From positions 1-5,821 of the forward strand of contig JAHHUA010000107.1 of assembly GCA_020024235.1 (NCBI GenBank): a DNA stretch of 5,821 nt. Direction: 5' to 3'. Positions 1 to 5,821 of this stretch are shown here, piece after piece; position 1 is the stretch's first letter; every line of letters begins with the position of its first letter. The notes under the pieces were generated by a model. It did not search any database. It saw nothing but the letters and a program-made list of their open reading frames with translations, and was not told the DNA's origin. The position numbers and the translations under genes were made by a program. This DNA comes from Oscillospiraceae bacterium. Lineage in GTDB: Bacteria > Bacillota > Clostridia > Oscillospirales > Ruminococcaceae.

Positions 1-435
1 GGTATTAACACCTTTGTCAATATCTGTATTTAAACTTGTTTGTAATTTAACTTCATTTAGTGATGAAATCTGTGTCAGTTCTGCTGCAAACTTTTCCGCT
101 GCTGCCAAACTATACGAAACAATTTTGGCTGTTTCTTCAAGAGAAGAAATATCATCATTATTTGTGTTTAAAATAACCTGAGAGATTGGAGCCGTTATAC
201 TATCTAATTCTTTAAATTTATCTGCAAAACCTCCGTCATTTCCTATACGATTTATAAGTTCAGCTGCAACCTGTTTTGAAAAAGTAAACATACTGCCAAT
301 TTGCAATAATTTTTTGTTATTTCTTTTAATACTTTCTGATGCAGCTGATTTTCTCCGTTCAAGCTCTCTTTGCTGTGCTAAAATTCGTCTTTGTTCAGGG
401 GTTAAGGTATATCTTGAAGTTTTAGGTCCTGACAT
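1..435 (-). CDS. Unrecognised helical protein, N-terminal 145 residues (3' end outside window)
   Basis: The reading frame opens at the ATG at 435-433 and stays open to the left edge, giving 145 residues. It begins MSGPKTSRYTLTPEQRRILA, then a strongly charged stretch (QQRELERRK at 21-29, KRNNKK at 37-42), then an Ala-, Glu-, Leu- and Ser-rich region that looks helical (for example SLAAAEKFAAEL near 108-119). There is no signal peptide and no clear membrane segment, so it is probably cytoplasmic. I do not recognise the family from this fragment. The N-terminus is rich in Ser/Thr next to basic residues, which would suit a phosphorylation target of the upstream kinase, but that is speculation. 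It lies 95 bases after the kinase stop on the same strand, so it may share the transcript. A weak GAAAG ribosome site precedes the start. The real gene call rests on open frame, start, orientation and protein-like composition. Confidence 0.85.
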   Translation of the reverse strand, partial: MSGPKTSRYTLTPEQRRILAQQRELERRKSAASESIKRNNKKLLQIGSMFTFSKQVAAELINRIGNDGGFADKFKELDSITAPISQVILNTNNDDISSLEETAKIVSYSLAAAEKFAAELTQISSLNEVKLQTSLNTDIDKGVNT

Positions 436-441
436 AATTCA

Positions 442-446
442 CTTTC
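442..446 (-). promoter_or_regulatory. Weak ribosome binding site of the left-edge gene (GAAAG)
   Basis: The minus strand reads GAAAGTGA just before the ATG at 435-433. This matches six of eight bases of the ideal GGAGGTGA, with the core GAAAG six bases from the start codon. It is weaker than the AGGAG of the kinase gene, suggesting lower translation or a need for other signals. Confidence 0.45.
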
Positions 447-477
447 TTTCTTATAAATAATCACAATATGCTGAAAA

Positions 478-506
478 AATATATTATTCTTATACATAAA
501 AAACAA
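478..506 (-). promoter_or_regulatory. Possible secondary sigma-A promoter upstream of the left-edge gene
   Basis: In the 95-base gap between the kinase and the left-edge gene the minus strand shows TTGTTT (506-501), a 17-base spacer and TATATT (483-478). The -10 box matches consensus at 5 of 6 positions, the -35 box only at its TTG. Transcription would begin near 471, giving a leader of roughly 36 bases. The region is so AT-rich that such a match can arise by chance, so this is only a candidate. Confidence 0.3.
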
Positions 507-530
507 CAGATTAATCTATGCTTTCAATGG

Positions 531-2213
531 TTATACATTCAGGCTGTGCCTCCAAAAGTCCAATTCTTTTCTTTTGCCAAGTGCCAGCAGCCATGCTTCC
601 AACTGAACATCCAGTGTATCATCATAATCAATTATAGAATGACAAAATTCTTCAAATTCTTCATAAGATGAATCAAGCAGTTCCTTCATATATGCAGTCA
701 GTTCAAATACATTTTTTAATCGCCTATCACCAATGGCAAACAGTTTTTGACCGGAAAGCAAATAAGCCATTGTATAGTAATTCATCATGGTATCCCTTTT
801 ATGTCTTTTACCGGTATTATGTGAAGTTTCAAGTGCTGAAGCTGCTGCTATTAAATTTTCATTTTTAGATTTAACTTTTGTAAGATAATCTGTAAGCAGT
901 TTATTTTCTAATATGCTGTTCCAATACGAATAATTGGATTTATCATTTTTCCAAAGTTTTTCCAGCATATCACGACCCAGTGCAGGAAGGGATTCATAAA
1001 TCTGTCCCATCCAATAAAACCCACTTAACTCCGGATAAATCTTATAAAGAAGATTCCAAAAAATAATATCATCTTTACCTGTGGTTTGTGCTGCATCTTC
1101 TTCAGCCACCATACAGTATTCTGCAATTTTGGGATTTAAGTCCCTGAAAAAAGCAGAAAGCAAGCCACGATATAACTGTTTTTTGCCATTATTCCAGTTA
1201 CTTGCAAGTGCAGTAATAAGAGATGGAATGTCATTGTATGCTTTCTCTAAAAAAGTGTATGGAGGTATAGTTTTTTCCACACCAAATCCCATACCCTCAC
1301 CGGGGATTACCTGTTTTTTACCTTTACACCAATTATCAACTTCTGTATAAGTCCATCTTCTGTTGGGGTTAGTCTTTTTGTTGCGGTTTGTAATATCAAA
1401 GTATGTAACAGCAGAAATGAGTTCCTGTAATTCCCGGGGCATATCATTGGGAAAGGGAATACGCTGTACAGCAGTAAATTGAGCTATTTCTTCCGTATTC
1501 ATATTTTTATAAGGTGTATATCCGCAATACAGTTCATAAAGAGTAATACCAAATGAATAGTAGTCAGACTCCTCTAAAAACAGATTTCTGAAAGTTTCCG
1601 GAGCTGAATATTCCGGTGTCATTCCTGTTTGTGTAACTAAAACTGTATTACCTTCTTCTACAACGGAACTAATGCCAAAGTCAATGATTGCAACTCCCTT
1701 ATTATTGTCAAGCAGCATAATATTGGAAGGCTTTAAATCTTTATGGATAATATCGTTTTGATGAAGTACTTTGAGTGCTTCATTTATACAGGGAATAATT
1801 GTGTTTTTAAGTTGTTCCATAGTAAATTTTTTTCCTTGCAGGCTGCCGTTTTTATAATATGGCAGAATTTCAAAGGGCAGATTATTATGAATACCTGTAT
1901 CGAAAACAGGAGCTATATAAGGGGAATTGAGGGATTTAAGTACAGTAATAACTTCGGATTTTACTGCTCTTTGACGGCGATAAATTTTTGCCACATATTC
2001 ATTGTTGTTATATTTGCAGATGTATATGTCTGCTTCTCCTGTAGATACATTTAATGGCTTTACTATTTCGTATTTGCCTGCAATAAGTGTACCTGCTGTT
2101 GCAGATTTTACGGTAAAAGCAGCAAGGCTAGGATTTAACACTGTTGCTTTACTGATTTCTGAATTGATAACAGTGGAATTGATATTTGGATTTATTTCTG
2201 TTTTGTTAATCAT
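531..2213 (-). CDS. Soluble Hanks-type serine/threonine protein kinase with helical C-terminal extension
   Basis: The enzyme should transfer phosphate from ATP to Ser/Thr of partner proteins or itself, in the cytoplasm. Of its 560 residues, about 45-300 form the kinase domain: K76 in YVAKIYRR, E87 as likely helix-C partner, catalytic loop HKDLKPSN (157-164, D159, K161, N164), D178-F-G, an activation segment with T190, T194, T196 and T199, APE at 204-206, D217 in DYYSFG, and R286. The nucleotide loop (56-64, VSTGEADIY) lacks the usual glycines. Residues 1-40 carry a Thr-containing repeat. Residues 308-560 are helical and unrecognised. No membrane segment or PASTA repeat is present, unlike PrkC-type kinases. 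The ATG is chosen because AGGAG precedes it by 7 bases and the helicase stop is 2 bases upstream, implying co-expression. A kinase call is very secure. The target is unknown, with the helicase-nuclease and the downstream protein as natural candidates. Confidence 0.95.
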   Translation of the reverse strand: MINKTEINPNINSTVINSEISKATVLNPSLAAFTVKSATAGTLIAGKYEIVKPLNVSTGEADIYICKYNNNEYVAKIYRRQRAVKSEVITVLKSLNSPYIAPVFDTGIHNNLPFEILPYYKNGSLQGKKFTMEQLKNTIIPCINEALKVLHQNDIIHKDLKPSNIMLLDNNKGVAIIDFGISSVVEEGNTVLVTQTGMTPEYSAPETFRNLFLEESDYYSFGITLYELYCGYTPYKNMNTEEIAQFTAVQRIPFPNDMPRELQELISAVTYFDITNRNKKTNPNRRWTYTEVDNWCKGKKQVIPGEGMGFGVEKTIPPYTFLEKAYNDIPSLITALASNWNNGKKQLYRGLLSAFFRDLNPKIAEYCMVAEEDAAQTTGKDDIIFWNLLYKIYPELSGFYWMGQIYESLPALGRDMLEKLWKNDKSNYSYWNSILENKLLTDYLTKVKSKNENLIAAASALETSHNTGKRHKRDTMMNYYTMAYLLSGQKLFAIGDRRLKNVFELTAYMKELLDSSYEEFEEFCHSIIDYDDTLDVQLEAWLLALGKRKELDFWRHSLNV

Positions 2214-2215
2214 CT

Positions 2216-5200
2216 TTAATCTCCTGTCAACTGTGCTTTTCCATCAATAATTTGAATTTTATGGTTATCTATAAGATATTTAATTGCTTCATCGATTTTT
2301 GCTTTGATTTTGGGTCCTTTTCTCTCAAAGCCAAAAACATGGGCACATTCACTTGCCAAATCCTCTTCTGTAATTCCAAAAGAACAACTGATAATTTTAA
2401 GTATTGCAGCAGCTGCTTCCTCTGTATGGATATATTCTATGGGGCGAGGGGTATCATTTTCTTTTGGAATACGCACTATAATCGGGGACAAAGGAACCAA
2501 ACGAACAAATTGATACTCATCAATAATTACCCGATCTTTTAACTTCTGTGCTATTATAAGGTCAATGGTATTTTTAACGCTTTCAGTTGCTTTTCCCACA
2601 GCAAAAGACGGTCCCATTCTTTTATAGAGCATTTCCAAATGTATAGGCTGTTCAATACTTACAATATGAAGTATGTCTTCACTGATTTGTGTAAAGTTAT
2701 CTTCGGAATATGAATAATCGGATTTTCTCAAAGCTGTTTCCCGGTAAAATGAAAATCCATAAGGATTGTTAGATGATATTTGAGTGGATTTATTTGTTTC
2801 AGATGCTATTGTTTCCATTAAAATATGGTTTTTTTCTGTGTTGCTTTGTTTCATAGTATGGATAACTTTACCGTTTTTATCATACACCGAATTTAGAAAA
2901 TCAAGAAGTAATTGTTGTTCTGCTTTTGGGTTTCTGTTCCATTGTGTTGACCATACTCTATACATATTCCAGCCCATATTTTGAAGAACACTTCTTCGAA
3001 GATGATCTCTGTCCCCGGCGGTTTTTGCATGAATGTATGATAAACCATCACATTCAATTCCTGCAATAAATTTCCCTTGAGCATTTGGGTTTATAACAGC
3101 AATATCAATTTTATAATCGGAGCAGCCCACCTGTCTTTTAATTAAATAACCTTGTTCTTCAAGAAAATCTGCAACAATTTCGCAAAATTCATCTTCGCAC
3201 TCAAATACTTCGGTTTTTTTAAGAGGTTCCAGTGTCAAAGTGCCTTTCATTGCATATTCAATATATGAGCGAAGCATATGAGCCCCCTTGGATTTAGCCC
3301 TGTTAATATCAATGTCTGACGGCAGTATGGATCCCACTAATTTAATATTGCATTTTGCTCTTGTAATTGCAACATTCAGGCGGCGTTCACCGCCATTTTG
3401 TCCAACAGGACCAAAGTTCATATACATTACCCCGTTTTTGTCTTTTCCGTAACAAATACTGAATATAATAGTATCTCGCTCATCACCTTGTACATTTTCA
3501 ATATTTTTAACAAAAAAAGGCTCATCATGCAACTCGTCAAAAAACCATTCGTATATTGGGTTTCTTTCACGATAATCAATAATAGCATTTTCAATAGCAG
3601 TTTGCTGGCTTTCACTGAATGCAATAATTCCCAAAGAACGGTCAGGATGTTTATCAATGTGTTCAAATACAAGTCTTACACATTCTTCTGCTTCACGAAT
3701 GTTATTTTTCTTCCCACCTCTGTCATAGCAGCCATCTTCAACATAAACATATTCAACACCCATATCAGGTACATTATTTATACTGTTTGGGAAAGTAATT
3801 AAATTGTTTTTGTATATTTCTCGGTTTGAAAAAGCAATTAAATTTTCATGCCTGCTGCGATAGTGCCATAAAAGTGTGCAGTTAGGCAATACAGATGCAG
3901 TTTCTTCCAAAATGGAATCAGATACTACTTCGCTGAAATCTTCTTCATTTTGAATATCATAGTCCCCATCAAAATTATTTGTTGTTGAGTTAAAGAAATC
4001 AGTAGGTGGCAGCTGCTTACTATCACCGGCAATAATGACTTGTGAGCCTCTGAATATTGCTCCTATAGCGTCTTCAGGGAAAATCTGAGAGGCTTCATCA
4101 AAAATTACCAAATCAAAATGATATGCTTCGGTTTCCAAAAAGTAAGAAACAGAAAGAGGGGACATCATTAAACAGGGTTTAAGTTTCATAAGCAAATTAG
4201 GTATCATTCTGAAAAGCTTCCTTAAAGGCATAATATTTCTTTTTTTGCTCAGTTCCTTGTTTAAAATTGCCACTTCATCAGTAGCTTTGAGTATATGATT
4301 ACTAGAAGGTAAACTTTCAATCAGCTTTTCCCGAATTCGCATTTGTGCAATTATTGGCTGCAGGTCATCAAGCTCAATAAATTTCTTTATCCTTTCATCT
4401 TGAATATTTCTTCTGAAACGGCGTACTGAATCATACTTATTGAAAACTTCTTCAAGCCACATATTATAGAACCCTTTTAAAAATGTTTTTTCAATATTTT
4501 CATAAAGGGAGGAATTTTCAATTTTGTTTATAAAATCTTCAAGTCCTGTTTCTTTGCATTTTTGTTTTGCTTCCTGATAATCAATCCATTTTTCAAGTTC
4601 AGACATATTTTTCAGGCAGCCGGTGAATTTTTCGGAAAGTTCCTTTACAGTCATATTTTGCAGTTGTAAATTAATTGAAAATTGCTGTTTAAGCCAATTA
4701 AATACGGGTAATTGGTTGTTGTAGGTTGTTTTAATTTGATTTGTCAGTATTGATAATTCTTGTTTCCTGCTATCGGATATATTTATAAATAAAGTAAGAT
4801 TAAAAAATAAATTGGATTTCTTTAATTCAGCTGTTTTGTTTAAAAGAGAAATAACATTGTCCCAATCAGTGTTTTCGCCTGTAAAAAGATGCTCAAATTG
4901 ATATTTATAGCTTTGGGAATTATTTTCCTGTAAAGTGAGTATTTCGCTATGAGAATTTAATAGTTCAATGGCATGATATATTGAGGTTATGGATTCATTT
5001 GAATTAATTAAATATGGTTTCAATATTTCTGCTTGAGCCGAAATTTCAGTCAATTTTTTCAAATAGCTTTCTGTTGAATGAATAGTTTCATTTATATTAA
5101 AGTTTACAGAGTTAATATTAGTTTCCAATTCAAGTGTTTTAATTTCACAATTTGCAGTTTCAAAATAAAGTCCAATATCAGAAAGTAACTCATTCAGTTT

Positions 5201-5821
5201 AGCTGATTCTTCACTATGCTCTTTTGATACCAAGTCAAGAAATTCGGAGGGTATTTTGTCTGAAAGTAAATCCTTGACATAACTGCAAATATTTACTGCA
5301 TTAATAATTAAATCCCATTCACTGTCAATACCTTTGTAATAATCACCTAATAAATTTGACAATTCGGCAAAATGTTCATTAAACCATGCCATCTTGTCAT
5401 GATAGTATTTAAGTGTTGTCAAAAGCTCAATGGCATTGTTATCATCAAGTTTTTTTATTACTGTTTTGCTGAAAAGTTGAATTTGCTTTTTATCTTGCCT
5501 GTATTGGCTGTTAAAAATCTTGAAAATACTTGTATAATCAGTTTTATATCTCATAAGAATAGGAGCATAGTCCAAACTTAAAATTTCAGGTTCCCAATTA
5601 TTTAAAAGCTTTTCTTTGGTACTATTTATTTCATTTATTACAGAGCGGGCTTCTGATACAAGGTTTCTAATCTTTGTAATATCAAAAGAAAACCATAATT
5701 TATTCAAAATAACATTACTGTGCAGCAAATCCGACAGGGATATGATTAGCTGTTTAGTATAACTGTTTACTTTAAAATCTGTTCCCAATATATTGTTGAT
5801 GGTTTCAAATGCAGAATAAGC
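2216..5821 (-). CDS. COG1112-type SF1 helicase with fused Vsr-like nuclease and DUF3320-like C-terminus (partial, 5' end outside window)
   Basis: The protein is probably a cytoplasmic ATP-dependent nucleic-acid translocase joined to an endonuclease. Numbering visible residues from the right edge (1 = codon 5821-5819), 1201 residues are seen. Residues 1 to about 525 are largely helical, consistent with the long insertion between the first helicase motifs in this family. PCLMMSPLSVS is at 549-559, Walker B DEASQ at 575-579, motif III GDSKQLPP at 599-606, HYRSRHE at 653-659, motif V VQGDERD at 777-783 and motif VI RRLNVAITRAK at 813-823. A nuclease domain (about 871-979) and a DUF3320-like region (about 1045-1197) follow. 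A TTG at 5788-5786 could be read as a start, but the frame is open for 11 further codons to the window edge and no Walker A is visible, so the gene almost certainly begins outside. The family usually has DUF4011 and the P-loop upstream. The stop TAA lies 2 bases before the kinase gene. DNA versus RNA as substrate cannot be decided. Confidence 0.93.
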   Translation of the reverse strand, partial: AYSAFETINNILGTDFKVNSYTKQLIISLSDLLHSNVILNKLWFSFDITKIRNLVSEARSVINEINSTKEKLLNNWEPEILSLDYAPILMRYKTDYTSIFKIFNSQYRQDKKQIQLFSKTVIKKLDDNNAIELLTTLKYYHDKMAWFNEHFAELSNLLGDYYKGIDSEWDLIINAVNICSYVKDLLSDKIPSEFLDLVSKEHSEESAKLNELLSDIGLYFETANCEIKTLELETNINSVNFNINETIHSTESYLKKLTEISAQAEILKPYLINSNESITSIYHAIELLNSHSEILTLQENNSQSYKYQFEHLFTGENTDWDNVISLLNKTAELKKSNLFFNLTLFINISDSRKQELSILTNQIKTTYNNQLPVFNWLKQQFSINLQLQNMTVKELSEKFTGCLKNMSELEKWIDYQEAKQKCKETGLEDFINKIENSSLYENIEKTFLKGFYNMWLEEVFNKYDSVRRFRRNIQDERIKKFIELDDLQPIIAQMRIREKLIESLPSSNHILKATDEVAILNKELSKKRNIMPLRKLFRMIPNLLMKLKPCLMMSPLSVSYFLETEAYHFDLVIFDEASQIFPEDAIGAIFRGSQVIIAGDSKQLPPTDFFNSTTNNFDGDYDIQNEEDFSEVVSDSILEETASVLPNCTLLWHYRSRHENLIAFSNREIYKNNLITFPNSINNVPDMGVEYVYVEDGCYDRGGKKNNIREAEECVRLVFEHIDKHPDRSLGIIAFSESQQTAIENAIIDYRERNPIYEWFFDELHDEPFFVKNIENVQGDERDTIIFSICYGKDKNGVMYMNFGPVGQNGGERRLNVAITRAKCNIKLVGSILPSDIDINRAKSKGAHMLRSYIEYAMKGTLTLEPLKKTEVFECEDEFCEIVADFLEEQGYLIKRQVGCSDYKIDIAVINPNAQGKFIAGIECDGLSYIHAKTAGDRDHLRRSVLQNMGWNMYRVWSTQWNRNPKAEQQLLLDFLNSVYDKNGKVIHTMKQSNTEKNHILMETIASETNKSTQISSNNPYGFSFYRETALRKSDYSYSEDNFTQISEDILHIVSIEQPIHLEMLYKRMGPSFAVGKATESVKNTIDLIIAQKLKDRVIIDEYQFVRLVPLSPIIVRIPKENDTPRPIEYIHTEEAAAAILKIISCSFGITEEDLASECAHVFGFERKGPKIKAKIDEAIKYLIDNHKIQIIDGKAQLTGD
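2221..2225 (-). promoter_or_regulatory. Ribosome binding site of the kinase gene (AGGAG)
   Basis: The minus strand reads AGGAG here, seven bases before the kinase ATG at 2213-2211. It sits inside the last codons of the helicase gene, whose TAA stop (2218-2216) lies between it and the ATG. Ribosomes finishing the helicase would therefore sit on the kinase start, which points to translational coupling. It also fixes the kinase start codon. Confidence 0.85.
2231..2689 (-). other. DUF3320-like C-terminal region of the helicase-nuclease
   Basis: Visible residues of about 1045-1197 match the pattern of the DUF3320 tail of DUF4011/COG1112 helicases. The segment ISEDILHIVSIEQPIHLEML is followed by a VKNTIDLII helix, a basic strand (RPIEYIHTEEAAAAI) and GITEEDLASECAHVFGFERKG near the end. 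The length and the repeated helix-turn-strand character suggest winged-helix-like units, possibly for nucleic-acid binding or protein contact. The fold is inferred. No function is established that I know of. Confidence 0.7.
2885..3211 (-). other. Vsr-like PD-(D/E)xK nuclease domain (REase_MTES_1575 type) within the helicase gene
   Basis: This domain lies directly after the helicase core, at visible residues of about 871-979. Seen: QVGCSDYKIDIAV with the presumed metal-binding D906, then GIECDG with E923 and D925, then TAGDRDHLR at 934-942 and GWNMYRVWSTQW at 950-961. This succession (QVG, IDIAV, IECDG, DRDxLR, GW..RVWST.W) is the signature I know from the Vsr-like REase domain attached to COG1112 helicases. 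All presumed catalytic acidic residues are present, so it is likely an active endonuclease. One small deviation is YIHAK at 929-933, where I remember YHS-K as the common form. The function is inferred from the motifs. Confidence 0.85.

Larger units (their letters stand above)
436..530. other. 95-base non-coding gap between the kinase and the left-edge gene
   Basis: This is the only non-coding stretch in the window. It is very AT-rich and holds the weak promoter candidate, the weak ribosome site and a 10-base perfect palindrome AGATTAATCT at 508-517. No GC-rich hairpin followed by a T-run is present, so nothing here looks like an intrinsic terminator and read-through from the kinase gene is likely. 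Confidence 0.6.

Noticed and set aside
495..520. Possible intrinsic terminator after the kinase gene (palindrome followed by a T-run on the minus strand)
   Set aside because: The palindrome AGATTAATCT has no loop and no G/C-rich stem, so it cannot form a stable RNA hairpin.
468..671. Plus-strand open frame spanning the 95-base gap and the kinase 3' end
   Set aside because: Most of it is antisense to the kinase gene, the composition is not protein-like and no ribosome site precedes it.
1743..2054. Plus-strand open frame of 103 codons
   Set aside because: It lies opposite the kinase N-lobe coding sequence and encodes a Phe/Ile/Cys-rich sequence typical of the antisense of an AT-rich gene.
2893..3084. 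Minus-strand small frame within the nuclease domain
   Set aside because: It is a different frame of a region whose main frame encodes conserved nuclease motifs.
3398..3802. Plus-strand open frame of 134 codons
   Set aside because: It lies wholly opposite the conserved helicase motif V/VI region, has no good ribosome site and no recognisable protein features; it is an antisense shadow.
1..5821. CRISPR array, tRNA or rRNA gene, insertion sequence or attachment-site repeats
   Set aside because: Nearly all of the window is coding, and no spaced direct repeats, cloverleaf, transposase or terminal inverted repeats were seen by eye.

Overview
The window is AT-rich and all three of its genes lie on the minus strand, so transcription runs from high to low coordinates. 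The low G+C, AGGAG-type ribosome binding site and AT-rich codon choice suggest a low-GC Bacillota (clostridial) bacterium. No marker gene confirms this, and genus or species cannot be read from the window.

Layout in transcription order. (1) Positions 5821-2216 hold the C-terminal 1201 residues of a large superfamily 1 helicase of the COG1112 (DUF4011/AAA_11/AAA_12) type. It carries a fused Vsr-like nuclease domain (REase_MTES_1575 type) and a DUF3320-like C-terminus. The frame is still open at the right edge, so the N-terminus and Walker A motif lie outside the window. (2) Positions 2213-531 hold a complete 560-residue soluble Hanks-type Ser/Thr protein kinase. It starts two bases after the helicase stop codon and has its own AGGAG site inside the helicase gene, so the two are very probably co-transcribed and translationally coupled. 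(3) After a 95-base gap, positions 435-1 hold the first 145 residues of an unrecognised, probably helical protein that runs off the left edge. The gap may contain a weak secondary promoter.

A COG1112 helicase with a nuclease domain next to a Ser/Thr kinase resembles the parts list of some antiphage systems. As I recall, type I Mokosh fuses a COG1112 helicase to a kinase and pairs it with a PLD nuclease. Here the kinase is a separate gene and the nuclease is fused to the helicase instead. A reasonable hypothesis is a nucleic-acid sensing and cleavage machine regulated by, or signalling through, the kinase, with the third protein as a possible substrate or accessory component. The domain calls are strong. 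The defence role and the joint function are inference.

No RNA gene, mobile element, CRISPR array or convincing terminator was seen. The only non-coding stretch is the 95-base gap.
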